NCBI RefSeq assembly: GCF_023078275.1
Contig: NC_062977.1
Location: 19,452,585-19,516,584 of the forward strand
Length of the DNA: 64,000 nt
Reading direction: 5' to 3'
DNA from: Leguminivora glycinivorella
Lineage: Eukaryota > Arthropoda > Insecta > Lepidoptera > Tortricidae
Notes under the pieces: generated by a model
Told to the model about the DNA's origin: nothing
Database searches by the model: none
Seen by the model: only the letters and a program-made list of their open reading frames with translations
In this document: positions 35,746 to 44,970 of the stretch, one piece after another
Layout: every line of letters begins with the position of its first letter
How positions within the stretch are numbered: position 1 is the stretch's first letter
Program-made: the position numbers and the translations under genes

Positions 35746-36394
35746 TAGCGATGAAAAAAGCCGGAAAATTCCCGTTTTTTTCCATTTCCTTTGTTTTTTT
35801 TCAGAAATTTATGGAAAAAAACCGCGAATGTTTCGGCTCTTATTTTTCAAAAAAAAACATGAAATATAAAGAAATTTGTCATTGTTTGGACGGACACATA
35901 CCAGACATAGAAATCGGTTATTGCCCGAACGATTTTATACAGTAAATTAATCTTTATTCGGGCGAATTTGCACCTACAAACGGGCTACACCGACGACATG
36001 GGCAGAAATGACTGAAATACAGACGGTCAACCAAATCTTGGCACTAAAAATGGCGCGAAATTCGAATTTTCTATGGGAATTAATCCTTCGCCCCTACATT
36101 TTCAATATTTTTGTAAGTGTCGTCGATGATTCCGCCAACTTCAAGGTTTAAGAAGGCACGCGTTTTAGGAAGACAATTCGCCGGTGAGCCCTATATTTTC
36201 CAAATTAACCGCCTTTTTTACTGCCAAGGTCAGTTGACCGTCAGTACATGATGAGAGTGAGAGTGATTAATAGAACACTAATTTTAATAATGTATTTGTT
36301 TTTTTCTTAAAAAACCCGAAAAATACCGAAAAAAACGAAAAATTCATAAACTTCGGGAAAAATCATTTGATTTTTTCCGGTTTTTTCAACGCTA
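35746..36394. mobile_element. Non-autonomous hAT element, 649 bp
   Basis: The left end TAGCGATGAAAAAAGCCGG and the right end CCGGTTTTTTCAACGCTA are inverted repeats. The perfect 8-bp duplication GTCAGAAT flanks it (35738-35745 and 36395-36402). No transposase frame; a 64-codon open frame at 35751 starts inside the terminal repeat and is incidental. Confidence 0.9.
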
Positions 36395-36438
36395 GTCAGA
36401 ATAACAGCGCCCTCCTGACAATAGTCATATATTTCTGG

Positions 36439-36559
36439 GGCCCGTTTCTCGAAAGGTACAAGCCTTGTATTACAAGTGCGCGAACTGTCAAATCGTATGG
36501 GTTGTCATGGAAACACACTTGTAATAGGTACAAGGCTTGTACCTTTCGAGAAACGGGCC
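36439..36559. mobile_element. Foldback MITE (GGCCCGTTTCTCGAAAGG ends)
   Basis: GGCCCGTTTCTCGAAAGGTA at the left is mirrored exactly at the right end, and arms continue through ACAAGCCTTGTA. No coding capacity. Overlapping open frames are incidental. Confidence 0.85.
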
Positions 36560-37924
36560 ACTGGTCAGGCTTTACCTACATTCGAATCTCCAGTTGATAA
36601 GTTTCCTATGTCAAGTATTTTATTCATATTTTTAATACGTATGTTCCGAATATCAGATACAATATAATAAAAAATAGAATTTAGAAAACCATTATAAAAT
36701 AGGTTATTGTAGCTGTAGTTACTTCGTTCTTTAAAATTACTATTTGACTGTCTTGACTATATAAAGTGAAGGGAGGGCTGAAGGAAAATTATATTTATCA
36801 ATTATTTTAATATTACATTTTATGATGTATATGTTCACAGAAATATGTCCTAATCCCAATTCAGTCTACTTGAAATGTAGAGTCAAGTCAGTCCAAGATA
36901 AGTTTGCAACGATTTTGACAGAACTCGCCAGTCCAAATGTCATTTTAAACGTGAGACTTCATGAAGCCACATCGAATCGAGCTCTCATACATTTGAATGC
37001 GATTCGACGTGTCGCAGTTTCATAAGAAATGCAGAAGGCGAATTATTGAGACTCGACTCGGCGAGCCTAGTGGGCTTCATGCTTTACTCAACCCTCACAG
37101 AGGCGGGGATTCAAAATCTTTGCCAAAGTCTCTTGGACTGTCTCTAAGTACTTCTTAGGTACTCATTTCTATCCCAAATAAATATTAAAATCGGTGCGAA
37201 AGCTAATCATAAGAGCTCAACATTATTATTAGTTATTACGAACAAAATGCATCAAGAAAAACTAATATGGTTAAATTATACAGGGTGCTACTGGTTGTTT
37301 TTATTCATATTATTTGATTTATTTGTTTACATGACATTATTATTTTTTATATGTAAAAAATGTAATTTATAACGTTTTAAAAAGTTAATTTCATTTATAT
37401 TTGATTAGTGAAGAGTAGAAGTAGACAGACACCTCCTATTACTCAACAAATTTGAATACTTATTTTGAAATTTCCGTAGATATTTTTAGTACTTACCTAA
37501 ATATTTGTAATGATGCACAGTTAAGTTTACACACGCCAGCCATTTTAATATAATACTTACAGCAAAATATTCCTTATATAAAAATACTTACTTACATGAA
37601 ATAAGTACCTACTTATTTTATGAGTTCTAATTACTTAAATGGGTTAAATAGTGTATGATAGCTATTACTTCAGTTAGTTACAATATAACTTTATAATGTT
37701 GTTAATTTACAAAGCTGTTTCTACCTAATCGCCAATTCATATTCATAAACAAAATTATCGCGTTAAACTAGCTATCAGTTATGTTTTCCCGGGATAAAGC
37801 CGATAATAAAAGTTTACTGCCTACATTGTGCCCACGCAGTTCTCATAAACAACGTTAGCTTATTGAAATAAATACTAAAATTGTAAGAAACTAAGAAAAT
37901 ATTTAATGTGACTTGAACGTGCAC
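36560..37924. other. Non-coding spacer
   Basis: No exon or delimited element between Orai and MORN3 here. AT-rich. Confidence 0.4.
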
Positions 37925-38365
37925 ATTTAAAAATATTTTTCCCCTCACTAGCTCGGAAACACGTGTTTTGTCCTTTAATACCAGCGGGTAAAAACGCATT
38001 TTATCCACTAGTGGGTAAAGTAATTTGACTTTAAATAAAGTAAAATTAACTGCTTTAAAATTGATAAAAGTAGGTGAATCTAGTAATAAAGATGATTTAC
38101 CACCTGTGGAACTACTGAAAGCCGTGATAAACGCATTTTTTGCGTTGTAGTTTCCTCGATATAGTGAGGGGAAAAGTTTTGTGTTACACTCGGGTGCAGA
38201 TGTATTTTAGTTCTCGTGTGTTAAAAAACTCGCAAGTTCAGGATTCTATTCTCGAACCACTCGCTTCGCTCGTGGTTCAACTATAGAATCCTTTTACTTG
38301 CTCGTTTTTCAATTCCACACTCGGCGTTAAAATACAACTTTGCACCCTTGTATAACAAATAACTA
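37925..38365 (+). repeat. Dispersed repeat shared with 47167-47340
   Basis: TCCCCTCACTAGCTCGGAAA, ATTTTATCCACTAGTG and GATTTACCACCTGTGGAACT occur here and, with a short internal deletion, at 47167-47340. A 30-40 codon stretch of the shared text stays open (reading VGESSNKDHLPPVELL in the 47-kb copy), so it may derive from a coding sequence carried by an element. The right part has inverted motifs (CTCGAACCACTCGCTTCGCT). Confidence 0.6.
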
Positions 38366-38555
38366 TTAAGCGGGTTACGTGTTAAGTCCTCAAAAAGAAA
38401 GATCCTCGGAAATGAATCGAAACATGTCGAACGTTATATCGACTTAACACGTGAGTAACCCGCTTAAAATATTTTTAAATATGTTGGAGTCTCACGGGAG
38501 TTTTATATGAATTCAGTTAGTTACCTCGCAGAATAAGTCCAAATGATAACTGACG

Positions 38556-38684
38556 GCCTAGCCGAAATGACGTCGTTGACGCTAAACGCCGATCAATACG
38601 CAGTCTGGCTCTGTCGCGCCAATACGGAAGAGTGATAGACATAGGATAACGATATTGTCGTAAGCGTTAGTGCATTTGGCTAGG
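38556..38684. mobile_element. Diverged relative of the TAGCCGAATGGCA MITE
   Basis: Ends GCCTAGCCGAAATG and GCATTTGGCTAGG; the interior has AGTCTGGCTCTGTCGCGCCA, which is shared with the copy at 39889-40031. A decayed or sister-subfamily copy. Confidence 0.6.
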
Positions 38685-39115
38685 TACCCCTGACATTACT
38701 CTCCGGATATATTAGCCGATATAGGTATCGATTTGATGTTAAGTGCACATTCGAAAAGTTACCTGATTGAAACGTTCTCTTTCGAAGTAAACAAGGAGTA
38801 ATGTGACGATAGATTATAGAAGGCAATAAATTAAATGTTAACTTATCAATAATTTGACCCAAATAATCGGGTTTTACACTTAAATCCTCTGTGATAATGA
38901 TAAATATGACATTTTGTGAATCTGTCGGATGTGGCTGCGTCAGATTAGGAATTTAGAAATTGTGGGATTTGCGACGTACCAGTTTATTTCGCACGACCTT
39001 GGCAGCGCCACGCAGCGCCGCGTAGGTACTGACGCGACCGACATCATCCGCATGTACATGGACAAACCGCGCGGCGTATAAAGAATTGTGGTCCGGTTTC
39101 CACAGCAGTAGGTAC

Positions 39116-39434
39116 CAGCAGCGGCTGGTCCATACAAGCTGATTCCCACCGGCTTGCCTAAAATTTACATACATACAATCACGCCTGTATCCCATAAAGG
39201 GGTAGGCAGAGCACAAAACTACTAAAGCTTCAGTGCCACTCTTGGCGGGATATGGGTTAAATAAACTGCAGTCGCCTTCTACGACACCCACGGGAAGAAA
39301 AGGGGTGGTGAAATTCTTAACCCATCACCACACAGGCATTGCCTAAAATTTATCACTAGTAAAGTACCTTAATGTTACGGTAGGTTTGTTTTTGCTCAGT
39401 GTTGCCTAGCAGAAATTTTCACCAGCCGCCACTG
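39116..39434. mobile_element. Non-autonomous hAT MITE (CAGTGGCG family, copy 2)
   Basis: Left end CAGCAGCGGCTGG and right end CCAGCCGCCACTG, flanked by the perfect 8-bp duplication GTAGGTAC (39108-39115 and 39435-39442). Interior text around GATTCCCACCGGCTTGCC and the AAATTTTCACC end match copy 1 at 31482. It is interrupted by a retroelement fragment (39168-39338). Confidence 0.88.
39154..39352 (-). mobile_element. Non-LTR 3' fragment nested in a hAT MITE
   Basis: A 171-bp fragment (39168-39338) on the minus strand has a (TATG)n tail at its 39168 side and contains the GTAGGCAGAGCAC complement seen in the 62775 tail. It is bracketed by the 14-bp duplication TTGCCTAAAATTTA (39154-39167 and 39339-39352). 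Confidence 0.88.
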
Positions 39435-39888
39435 GTAGGTACGCCATTTGTTGTTTCGATACTCGTATAAGTTGGTTATCTAAGCGCCATCGACAAGACA
39501 AGGTCCCCTTTTCATAATTAATGCCATACTTGTTCCAAATCTGATGCAGACTACATGTACCTAGCAGTAGAATTTTTAAAGTCCATTGTACTATTAATTA
39601 TTGAATTTAATATCTATTAAACCGCTAGTGAATAAGTAGTAGGTATTTAATCCTGACAAGGAATGTTAGACATATACCTACCTGTGTATAGAGACAGTGC
39701 ACGACAAAAGGAACTAGTTAATATAAGATGTCATTTGAAAATAGTCTACCAATGGCATACTTATAATATGTTATTTTCTATAGCAAGAGGAACCTTATTC
39801 TAATTGCATGTTCGAACACCACATTACTTATATCGAGCTCCTTTTGACGTTTATTGTCTCAAAAGTTGAAATTAAAGACCCGAACCCC

Positions 39889-40031
39889 GTAGCCGAATGG
39901 CATTTCTACGACGCAACGAAAACGAAACGCCGCGAAAGGTAGTCTGGCTCTGTCACGCCAATGCGCAAGAGCGATAGAGATAGATATCTACGGGCGTTTC
40001 GTTTCGTGAGCGTTTGTGCCATTCGGCTACG
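39889..40031. mobile_element. TAGCCGAATGGCA MITE family, copy 3
   Basis: Both ends are intact: GTAGCCGAATGGCA and TGCCATTCGGCTAC. It is the best-preserved of the four related copies in the window. It sits 77 bp past the MORN3 stop codon, possibly in its 3' untranslated region. Confidence 0.8.
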
Positions 40032-40107
40032 CACGCTGTTCATGCGACATTGAAGTATATACCATTTTATTTATAATCGAACGATCTTTTATGATTTTAG
40101 CAATATA

Positions 40108-40218
40108 TCACCACATTTGGTCAATGCAGTAGCGTAGTTTCTTGTCTATATTTCCTATTTTCATTTTCAGCCACAGCTCGCTTTCATCCAGGACTTTTCT
40201 GGGATTTTCTAATTGTTC
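40108..40218 (-). CDS. MORN3: MORN3-like exon 5 (last)
   Basis: The acceptor CACAG precedes 40218. Residues 216-251 are a charged helix-like tail beginning EQLENPRKVLDESELW, with stop TGA at 40110-40108. Assignment rests on phase 0 and similarity to the MORN3 C-terminal helix, so it is the least certain exon. Confidence 0.8.
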   Translation of the reverse strand, partial: EQLENPRKVLDESELWLKMKIGNIDKKLRYCIDQMW

Positions 40219-43200
40219 CTGTGCGAAGGAAATAAAATCTTAATCAGCAATTCCCGTTTAGTTTGTACATTTGAATCACGTCTCCGATTTGGATAAAAAT
40301 TGGTAGGCTGATAGAGTCCGTGATGCTGAGCAAGATCCACTAGGTTCCACTTTCCTTTTTTGTTACCAGATTTCTATATATTTTCGGTAACAAAAAAGGA
40401 AAGTTTCATACAATCAACCTAGGACATTTTGGGAAACCTAGTGGATCTTGCTCAGCATCATGGACTCTATCAGCCTACCAGTTTTTATCCAAATCGGAGA
40501 AGTGATCCAAATGTACAAACTTTACGGGAATTGCACTAATACACAAATCTTCGTAATAGATATTAGATAGCTGGGATAACAAAAACCATTACAGCTCGGC
40601 CACACATGCGCGTTTTGATAGCGTAGGCGGAGCGGTAGCGGAGCGTCAGCGGAGCGTAACGATAGCGGTGCGCCGGACGAACGCTGGCGTTGCGCCCAGC
40701 GAATAACGCAGGCGGGAACTAACGAGCGCGGATTGCGAGCGGAACGCCCGCCGGCGCACCGCTATCATTGCGCTCTGCTAACGCTACGCTATCAAAACGC
40801 TTTACGTGGCGGAGGCCTTTACGGGGCAGAGAAATACTTGTAGGAAATCCTCATTGGGGTAGGATCACATCTAGTAGAGTATAGTAATAATAGGTATAGT
40901 CAACCACTCTGAATCCTAGGCCACTAGAACCCTTTCACAGTAAAAGTCAAACTGGATTAAGGAGGAACTTATTAGGCATAGCAAATAAAGCACTGTGTCA
41001 ATACGATACGGTTCTAGTAGAGTGGTCTAATTCTAATTGGTTGACTGTACTTAGTAGGTACCTATTAATACCTATGACTAAACCGATTTGGTGGAGGAAA
41101 AAAATGCCAACAAACTATTAGTGGCCGGTTCATACTTACAGGCGGGATAGGGTAAGGCGTCGGCATATCGCAGAACTGCCGTATGATAATGTCAGACATT
41201 CTTGACTTGACGCAGATGTCGTCCACCCAGCAGCCTTCTTGCATCTGCCCTGTGTGTAAATGGTAGAAGCGACCGATGCCGCTCTTTATGTTGTTCTCCC
41301 AATGTCCTTCATAGCGGTTGCCGTTTTCTGACAACAGAGTAACTTCAGGTAGATAAATTCAAAAGTTTGGATAAACTTTGAAGGACGTGGGTGTCTCATA
41401 ATTTGCTTATTTATGTGGACTCTAGTCTGTACAGTCACCGGCATAAATATGTGATTATTTCTATACCTTGTCACATTAACGTCTTCTTTGAATTATCAAA
41501 CGATTAAAAGCGACAAGGTACAGAAATTATCACTTATTAATGCCGGTAACTGTACCTACTGCATGAACTTCGTTACCTTTTTAGTAAGGGACCTATTATA
41601 TTGGCGTGAATGACATCTTTTAATACATAATTATTAATTATGTAGTGCAATCAGTGGCGGTTAAACGATTAATCATCTTCGTTTCGGCCATCGCTTCGTC
41701 CCATACGTAATTACATACATATGATGTCGATTTCGTACGTTACATAAAATTGTAAGTCACACTTGCTTTTTGCCTTTATAGGTACCTACTACTTATTTTA
41801 GACGCTCTAATAAAGCGGATACAAGATTTTATGACTGATATGTAGGTACCTATAGAGAGAAATAGAACAAAAATCGTCGGTCAATCGACGCGACGCCTTT
41901 CGCTGTCTCACATCGGTTTCATATTAAACAGTAAGAATTCGTCGGTGTGTAGGTAACATAAGTGCTACGTCGACCTATCACTCTGCACCTCTAATCTACT
42001 ACTAACTATCTCTCTACATATTTATCCAGTAGATATGTAATGTAATAGAATGCATACAACATTTATAAATATTTGCATGACTTTGTGACAAAACATGTAG
42101 CTCTTATACCTAAATTGAATATGCATGACCTTTTGTACCATGTTTTAGCAAATAAATGACTGATTCTGATTCTGTTAACTTCTCGTACCTTTACATATTT
42201 ATCCAGTATCTAATCTAACGTTAACTAAAACTCACTTTGTACGAACATGCCCAACCCCTCTCTCAAGCTCTTATTCCAATACCCAACGTACAACGTCCCA
42301 TCAGCGTACCACATCTTGCCGTACCCGTGTCTGTGCCCCTTCTTCCAATGCCCCAGGTACACGTCTCCGTTTTCGTAGTACCAGACGCCTATGCCCTCCG
42401 GCTTGCCGCGGACCCAGTCGCCACGGTAGTCAAGACGGAATGTGCCGGTGTCGAGGCGGTGGCTGAGTGTTCCAAATCCGTGCCTGTTTTTTCGGTCAAT
42501 ATATTATTATAGTTCTAAAAATCATGAATAGGTACACTACATTTTAAGGTTTATTTTTACGGGCATTTTCAGAATTTGGTACGATTAGCGTATTAATTTT
42601 TGTGACGACAATTAAGCATAAAATCTGTCTAAAAAATTACTTTTTTCACATTCTGAATGTATTATATCGCTTAAAGTTTATGTAATTAACACAAAAACAA
42701 TATTTTTATAGAAATTTCATGCTTAATCATCACAAAACTGACAGTGAGTTAATTTTTGTTAACAACTTACGCTAATTGGGGGGTCCCAAATTCTGAAAAT
42801 GCTCTTAGCCTCTTACACCTCTCCATAGTATTTAAAGTCTGTAAATACCTGAACAACACACGACAGCCACAAACTACTAAGAAGATACTACGTATCTTCT
42901 TACTGATGATGCATGAAGATACTGACGACAGCTAAAATATTCCCTAAGGGCCCCCACAGACGGGAGACAAAACTGTTTTGTCTCCGTCGCTCGGTCTATG
43001 GGCTAGTATGAAGGTGCGCACACACGAGGCGACGCAACTTTTCATACAAATACGAAAGTCGCCGAGCAACTTTGTCGCCCGTGTGCGCGCACCCTAAATT
43101 CGTAGCGGCTGTTAATGACCATCGGTATCGGCATCTCTTCTCAGGTAAGCATAATTATATTTTAGATACCGAACTAAGTACTCCAAAGGTGTAAAGCCAC

Positions 43201-43911
43201 AAGAACGACATGTTACATACTCAATTACTCATTTGTACAAAACGTCATATAAGTAATCTACTCGTAATTTTTTACTGTATTAGGTAAGTAGTGTAAGTTC
43301 ATACCTGAATCCTTTATACCAGTCTCCTTCGTAAAGTTTTCCAGTTATTGTAAAGAAAGAACCCTTTCCTGTAACATGCGTTTAAGTATTTAAATTCCCG
43401 GATGAAGATAATTACATAAATACCAACAATTAAATAATTAAAATAAGAAGCTACAAATCAATTCACCAAACCCTTAAATTGCAACAGGTTATGGGCCTTT
43501 TCTTAGGTTATGGGCCCTGCTGAAAGGTAATTTTTTCGTGATTTTCGTGAACGATGTGAAGATGAATAAAGTCGACGAATTCAAATAAGACCAGTTTCAG
43601 TTGCTGCCTGGATGTTGTCAACCTCACTGATAACATTTTGGATGCCTATTAAATAACTAACGCCACTGGTGAATTTACAACAAATTAAATACTCGTACCT
43701 ACAAGTACACACGGTACACACCCCTAAGTTACATTTTTGACTGAATAATTTTATTATCTACAGTACCTTCTTTTAAATCTGATTTCCAGTCCCCTCTGTA
43801 TACATCGAGTCTAGACGTAAATATTTGATGGTGTAAACCATTTTTTATCGCCTTCTTTTCGGCTGCTACTGAAAGAGGGGTAAAGTTTCGGGGGTGCCTA
43901 TAAAATGGCAT
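40108..43911 (-). CDS. MORN3: MORN repeat-containing protein 3-like
   Basis: Five exons join into 251 codons plus stop: 43911-43767, 43368-43305, 42483-42236, 41327-41140, 40218-40108. All borders are GT..AG and phases match. MORN repeats form beta-hairpin rods that act as scaffolds, and mammalian MORN3 is linked to sperm and cilia; the insect role is inferred. At least six repeats are visible: YRGDWKSDLKEGKGSF (residue 38 on), YEGDWYKGFRHGFGTL, YRGDWVRGKPEGIGVW, YLGHWKKGHRHGYGKM, YVGYWNKSLREGLGMF and YEGHWENNIKSGIGRF. The order, the NGNRYEGHWEN block and the C-terminal PYPIPP segment align with vertebrate MORN3 (about 240 residues). The start ATG is the first in exon 1 and gives the expected N-terminal length. 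Its introns hold several MITEs. It is transcribed in the same direction as mRpS22, about 0.8 kb downstream of that gene's stop. Confidence 0.95.
40247..40534. mobile_element. 288-bp foldback element in MORN3 intron 4
   Basis: GCAATTCCCGT at the left is mirrored by ACGGGAATTGC at the right. Long arms include ACTAGGTT/AACCTAG and GATCTTGCTCAGCAT with its complement, and the centre has GTAACAAAAAAGGAAAG pairing. Arms are about 110-130 bp with mismatches. Confidence 0.8.
40599..40810. mobile_element. GC-rich foldback MITE in MORN3 intron 4
   Basis: GCGTTTTGATAGCGTAG at the left is mirrored by CTACGCTATCAAAACGC-type sequence at the right, with GCCACACATG/TTACGTGGC outside. The interior repeats GCGGAGCG motifs. 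Confidence 0.75.
41140..41327 (-). CDS. MORN3: MORN3-like exon 4
   Basis: Residues 153-215, containing NGNRYEGHWENNIKSGIG and GQMQEGCWVDD, the last MORN repeats, then the PIPP linker. Acceptor TTGTCAG before 41327, donor GTAAGT from 41139. Confidence 0.95.
41432..41552. mobile_element. CAGTCACCGGCAT MITE, copy 2
   Basis: TA-flanked with CAGTCACCGGCATAAATA at the left and TGCCGGTAACTG at the right, in MORN3 intron 3. Same family as 33421-33554. Confidence 0.85.
42100..42178 (+). mobile_element. Non-LTR 3' tail in MORN3 intron 3
   Basis: The TGTTTTAGCAAATAAATGAC segment followed by a (GATTCT)n tail is a typical non-LTR 3' end. 5' border not resolved. Confidence 0.55.
42236..42483 (-). CDS. 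MORN3: MORN3-like exon 3
   Basis: Residues 70-152: HGFGTLSHRLDTGTFRLD then three consecutive MORN repeats. Acceptor AACAG before 42483, donor GTGAGT from 42235. A 91-codon open frame on the opposite strand is its shadow. Confidence 0.96.
42561..42803. mobile_element. GGGCATTTTC MITE family, copy 2
   Basis: Left end GGGCATTTTCAGAATT and right end AATTCTGAAAATGC, in MORN3 intron 2. The GTGACGACAATTAAGC motif and its complement are inside, as in the copies at 7489 and 54617. Confidence 0.8.
43013..43093. repeat. Short foldback repeat in MORN3 intron 2
   Basis: GGTGCGCACACACGAGGCGAC and a right arm GTCGCCCGTGTGCGCGCACC are inverted, with an internal CAACTTT/AAAGT pairing. Likely part of a larger MITE starting near 42950. 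Confidence 0.6.
43305..43368 (-). CDS. MORN3: MORN3-like exon 2
   Basis: A 64-bp exon for residues 49-70, KGSFFTITGKLYEGDWYKGF. Acceptor TTACAG before 43368, donor GTATGA from 43304; phases 1 and 2 match the neighbouring exons. Confidence 0.94.
43767..43911 (-). CDS. MORN3: MORN3-like exon 1
   Basis: Residues 1-48 plus one base: MPFYRHPRNF start, then KKAIKNGLHHQIF and the first MORN hairpin VYRGDWKSDLKEG. The donor is the less common GTACTG at 43766, but frame and family alignment support it. Confidence 0.92.
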
Positions 43912-44388
43912 TATACAATCGAGTTTGAAAACATATATAAGTACCTACTAAAATAACAAATAATAAAATTATAAATAGCTCCGACAACTGATGACAATTT
44001 GTGACAGTATGATAGACTTTGACGTACCGTTATTAGAAACTTTTTTAAATATTTTTTTATTATTTACGAATTTTACAACTTAGTTATACTTCCGTGTTAA
44101 CAACTTTTGCCAATCTTTTTCCCGCCAGGAGCGCGATTAAAATTTCCCATTTTGACATGGTTCCGATATAATCTTACTCAGATGGCAAAAACCTTACCCA
44201 ACAAACGCGACTAATTAATTAGGTCATTTACTTATCAGTACGCTTTTTAGGAATGTACTTTCCTACGTGTATTTCTTCCTTAACAGCTGCAAGTTTCCGA
44301 TGTTAGTTTTTGTAAATAATATCATACTTTTCGTTTCTGGGCATTTCTTTTTTTTTTTTTATTGTTTTAGGGAATTTTAGGTCAATTG

Positions 44389-44615
44389 TACTCAGAATCA
44401 CGAGTACTTTCAATCTCACTAGGAGACAAAAAGTGTCCCAGAATTTCCATACATTTTTGTTACTTAGGAAAGTAACAAAAATGTATGGAAATTCTGGGAC
44501 TACTTTTGTTACCCCATACAAAATGTACGGAAAATGGTAACAAAATAAGAAAAAAATCGTATGGGACAATTTTTTTAACTACTAGGATTGAAAAGGCTAG
44601 TAATTCTGAGTAGAA
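44389..44615. mobile_element. Foldback element with a perfect 29-bp central hairpin
   Basis: Positions 44435-44463 and 44472-44500 are exact inverse copies separated by an 8-nt loop. Outer arms (CTCAGAATCACGAG... near 44391 and ...AGTAATTCTGAGTA near 44598) extend the symmetry with mismatches. It lies between the MORN3 start and the mRpS22 stop. Confidence 0.8.
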
Positions 44616-44726
44616 ATAGCATATTTTTTCAAAAATATCACACTTCATAAAAGTGGCAAAAAAAAAAGAAGTGCTCTTCTGAATAAGGAGAACAAATAAC
44701 AAGATCATTTCTTAACTAAGTATACA

Positions 44727-44732
44727 TTTATT
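44727..44732 (-). terminator. mRpS22 poly(A) signal
   Basis: AATAAA on the minus strand (TTTATT on plus) 22 bp after the mRpS22 stop codon; a very short 3' untranslated region is implied. Confidence 0.75.
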
Positions 44733-44754
44733 ATACTATACTATACATCTACAT

Positions 44755-44970
44755 TCAAGCAGTTCCGTGTGCCACTTTGATTCCGCGACTGAGCTTAACC
44801 AGCTGTTGATAGTGCTCCCTGAATCCCTGAAGAGCCAGCTCTTGCTGGCTCTTCATTAAGGAGTTTGAGGTTATGTACTTCTGGACGCAGTCGACGCAGC
44901 TGCTGTCTAGCTGGATGTCTTCTTCTGTGAGGCGATCGGGTTTGGTTAGTTGGATGGGTGTGGGCAGGAT
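44755..44970 (-). CDS. mRpS22: mRpS22 exon 7 (last)
   Basis: Residues 308-378, ILPTPIQLTKPDRLTEED to a GIKVAHGTA end; acceptor TTTCAG before 44970, TGA at 44757-44755. Confidence 0.95.
   Translation of the reverse strand: MLPTPIQLTKPDRLTEEDIQLDSSCVDCVQKYITSNSLMKSQQELALQGFREHYQQLVKLSRGIKVAHGTA

Noticed and set aside
38953..39291. 112-codon minus-strand open frame
   Set aside because: It runs across a hAT MITE and a nested retroelement fragment.
42237..42512. 91-codon plus-strand open frame
   Set aside because: Exact antisense of MORN3 exon 3.
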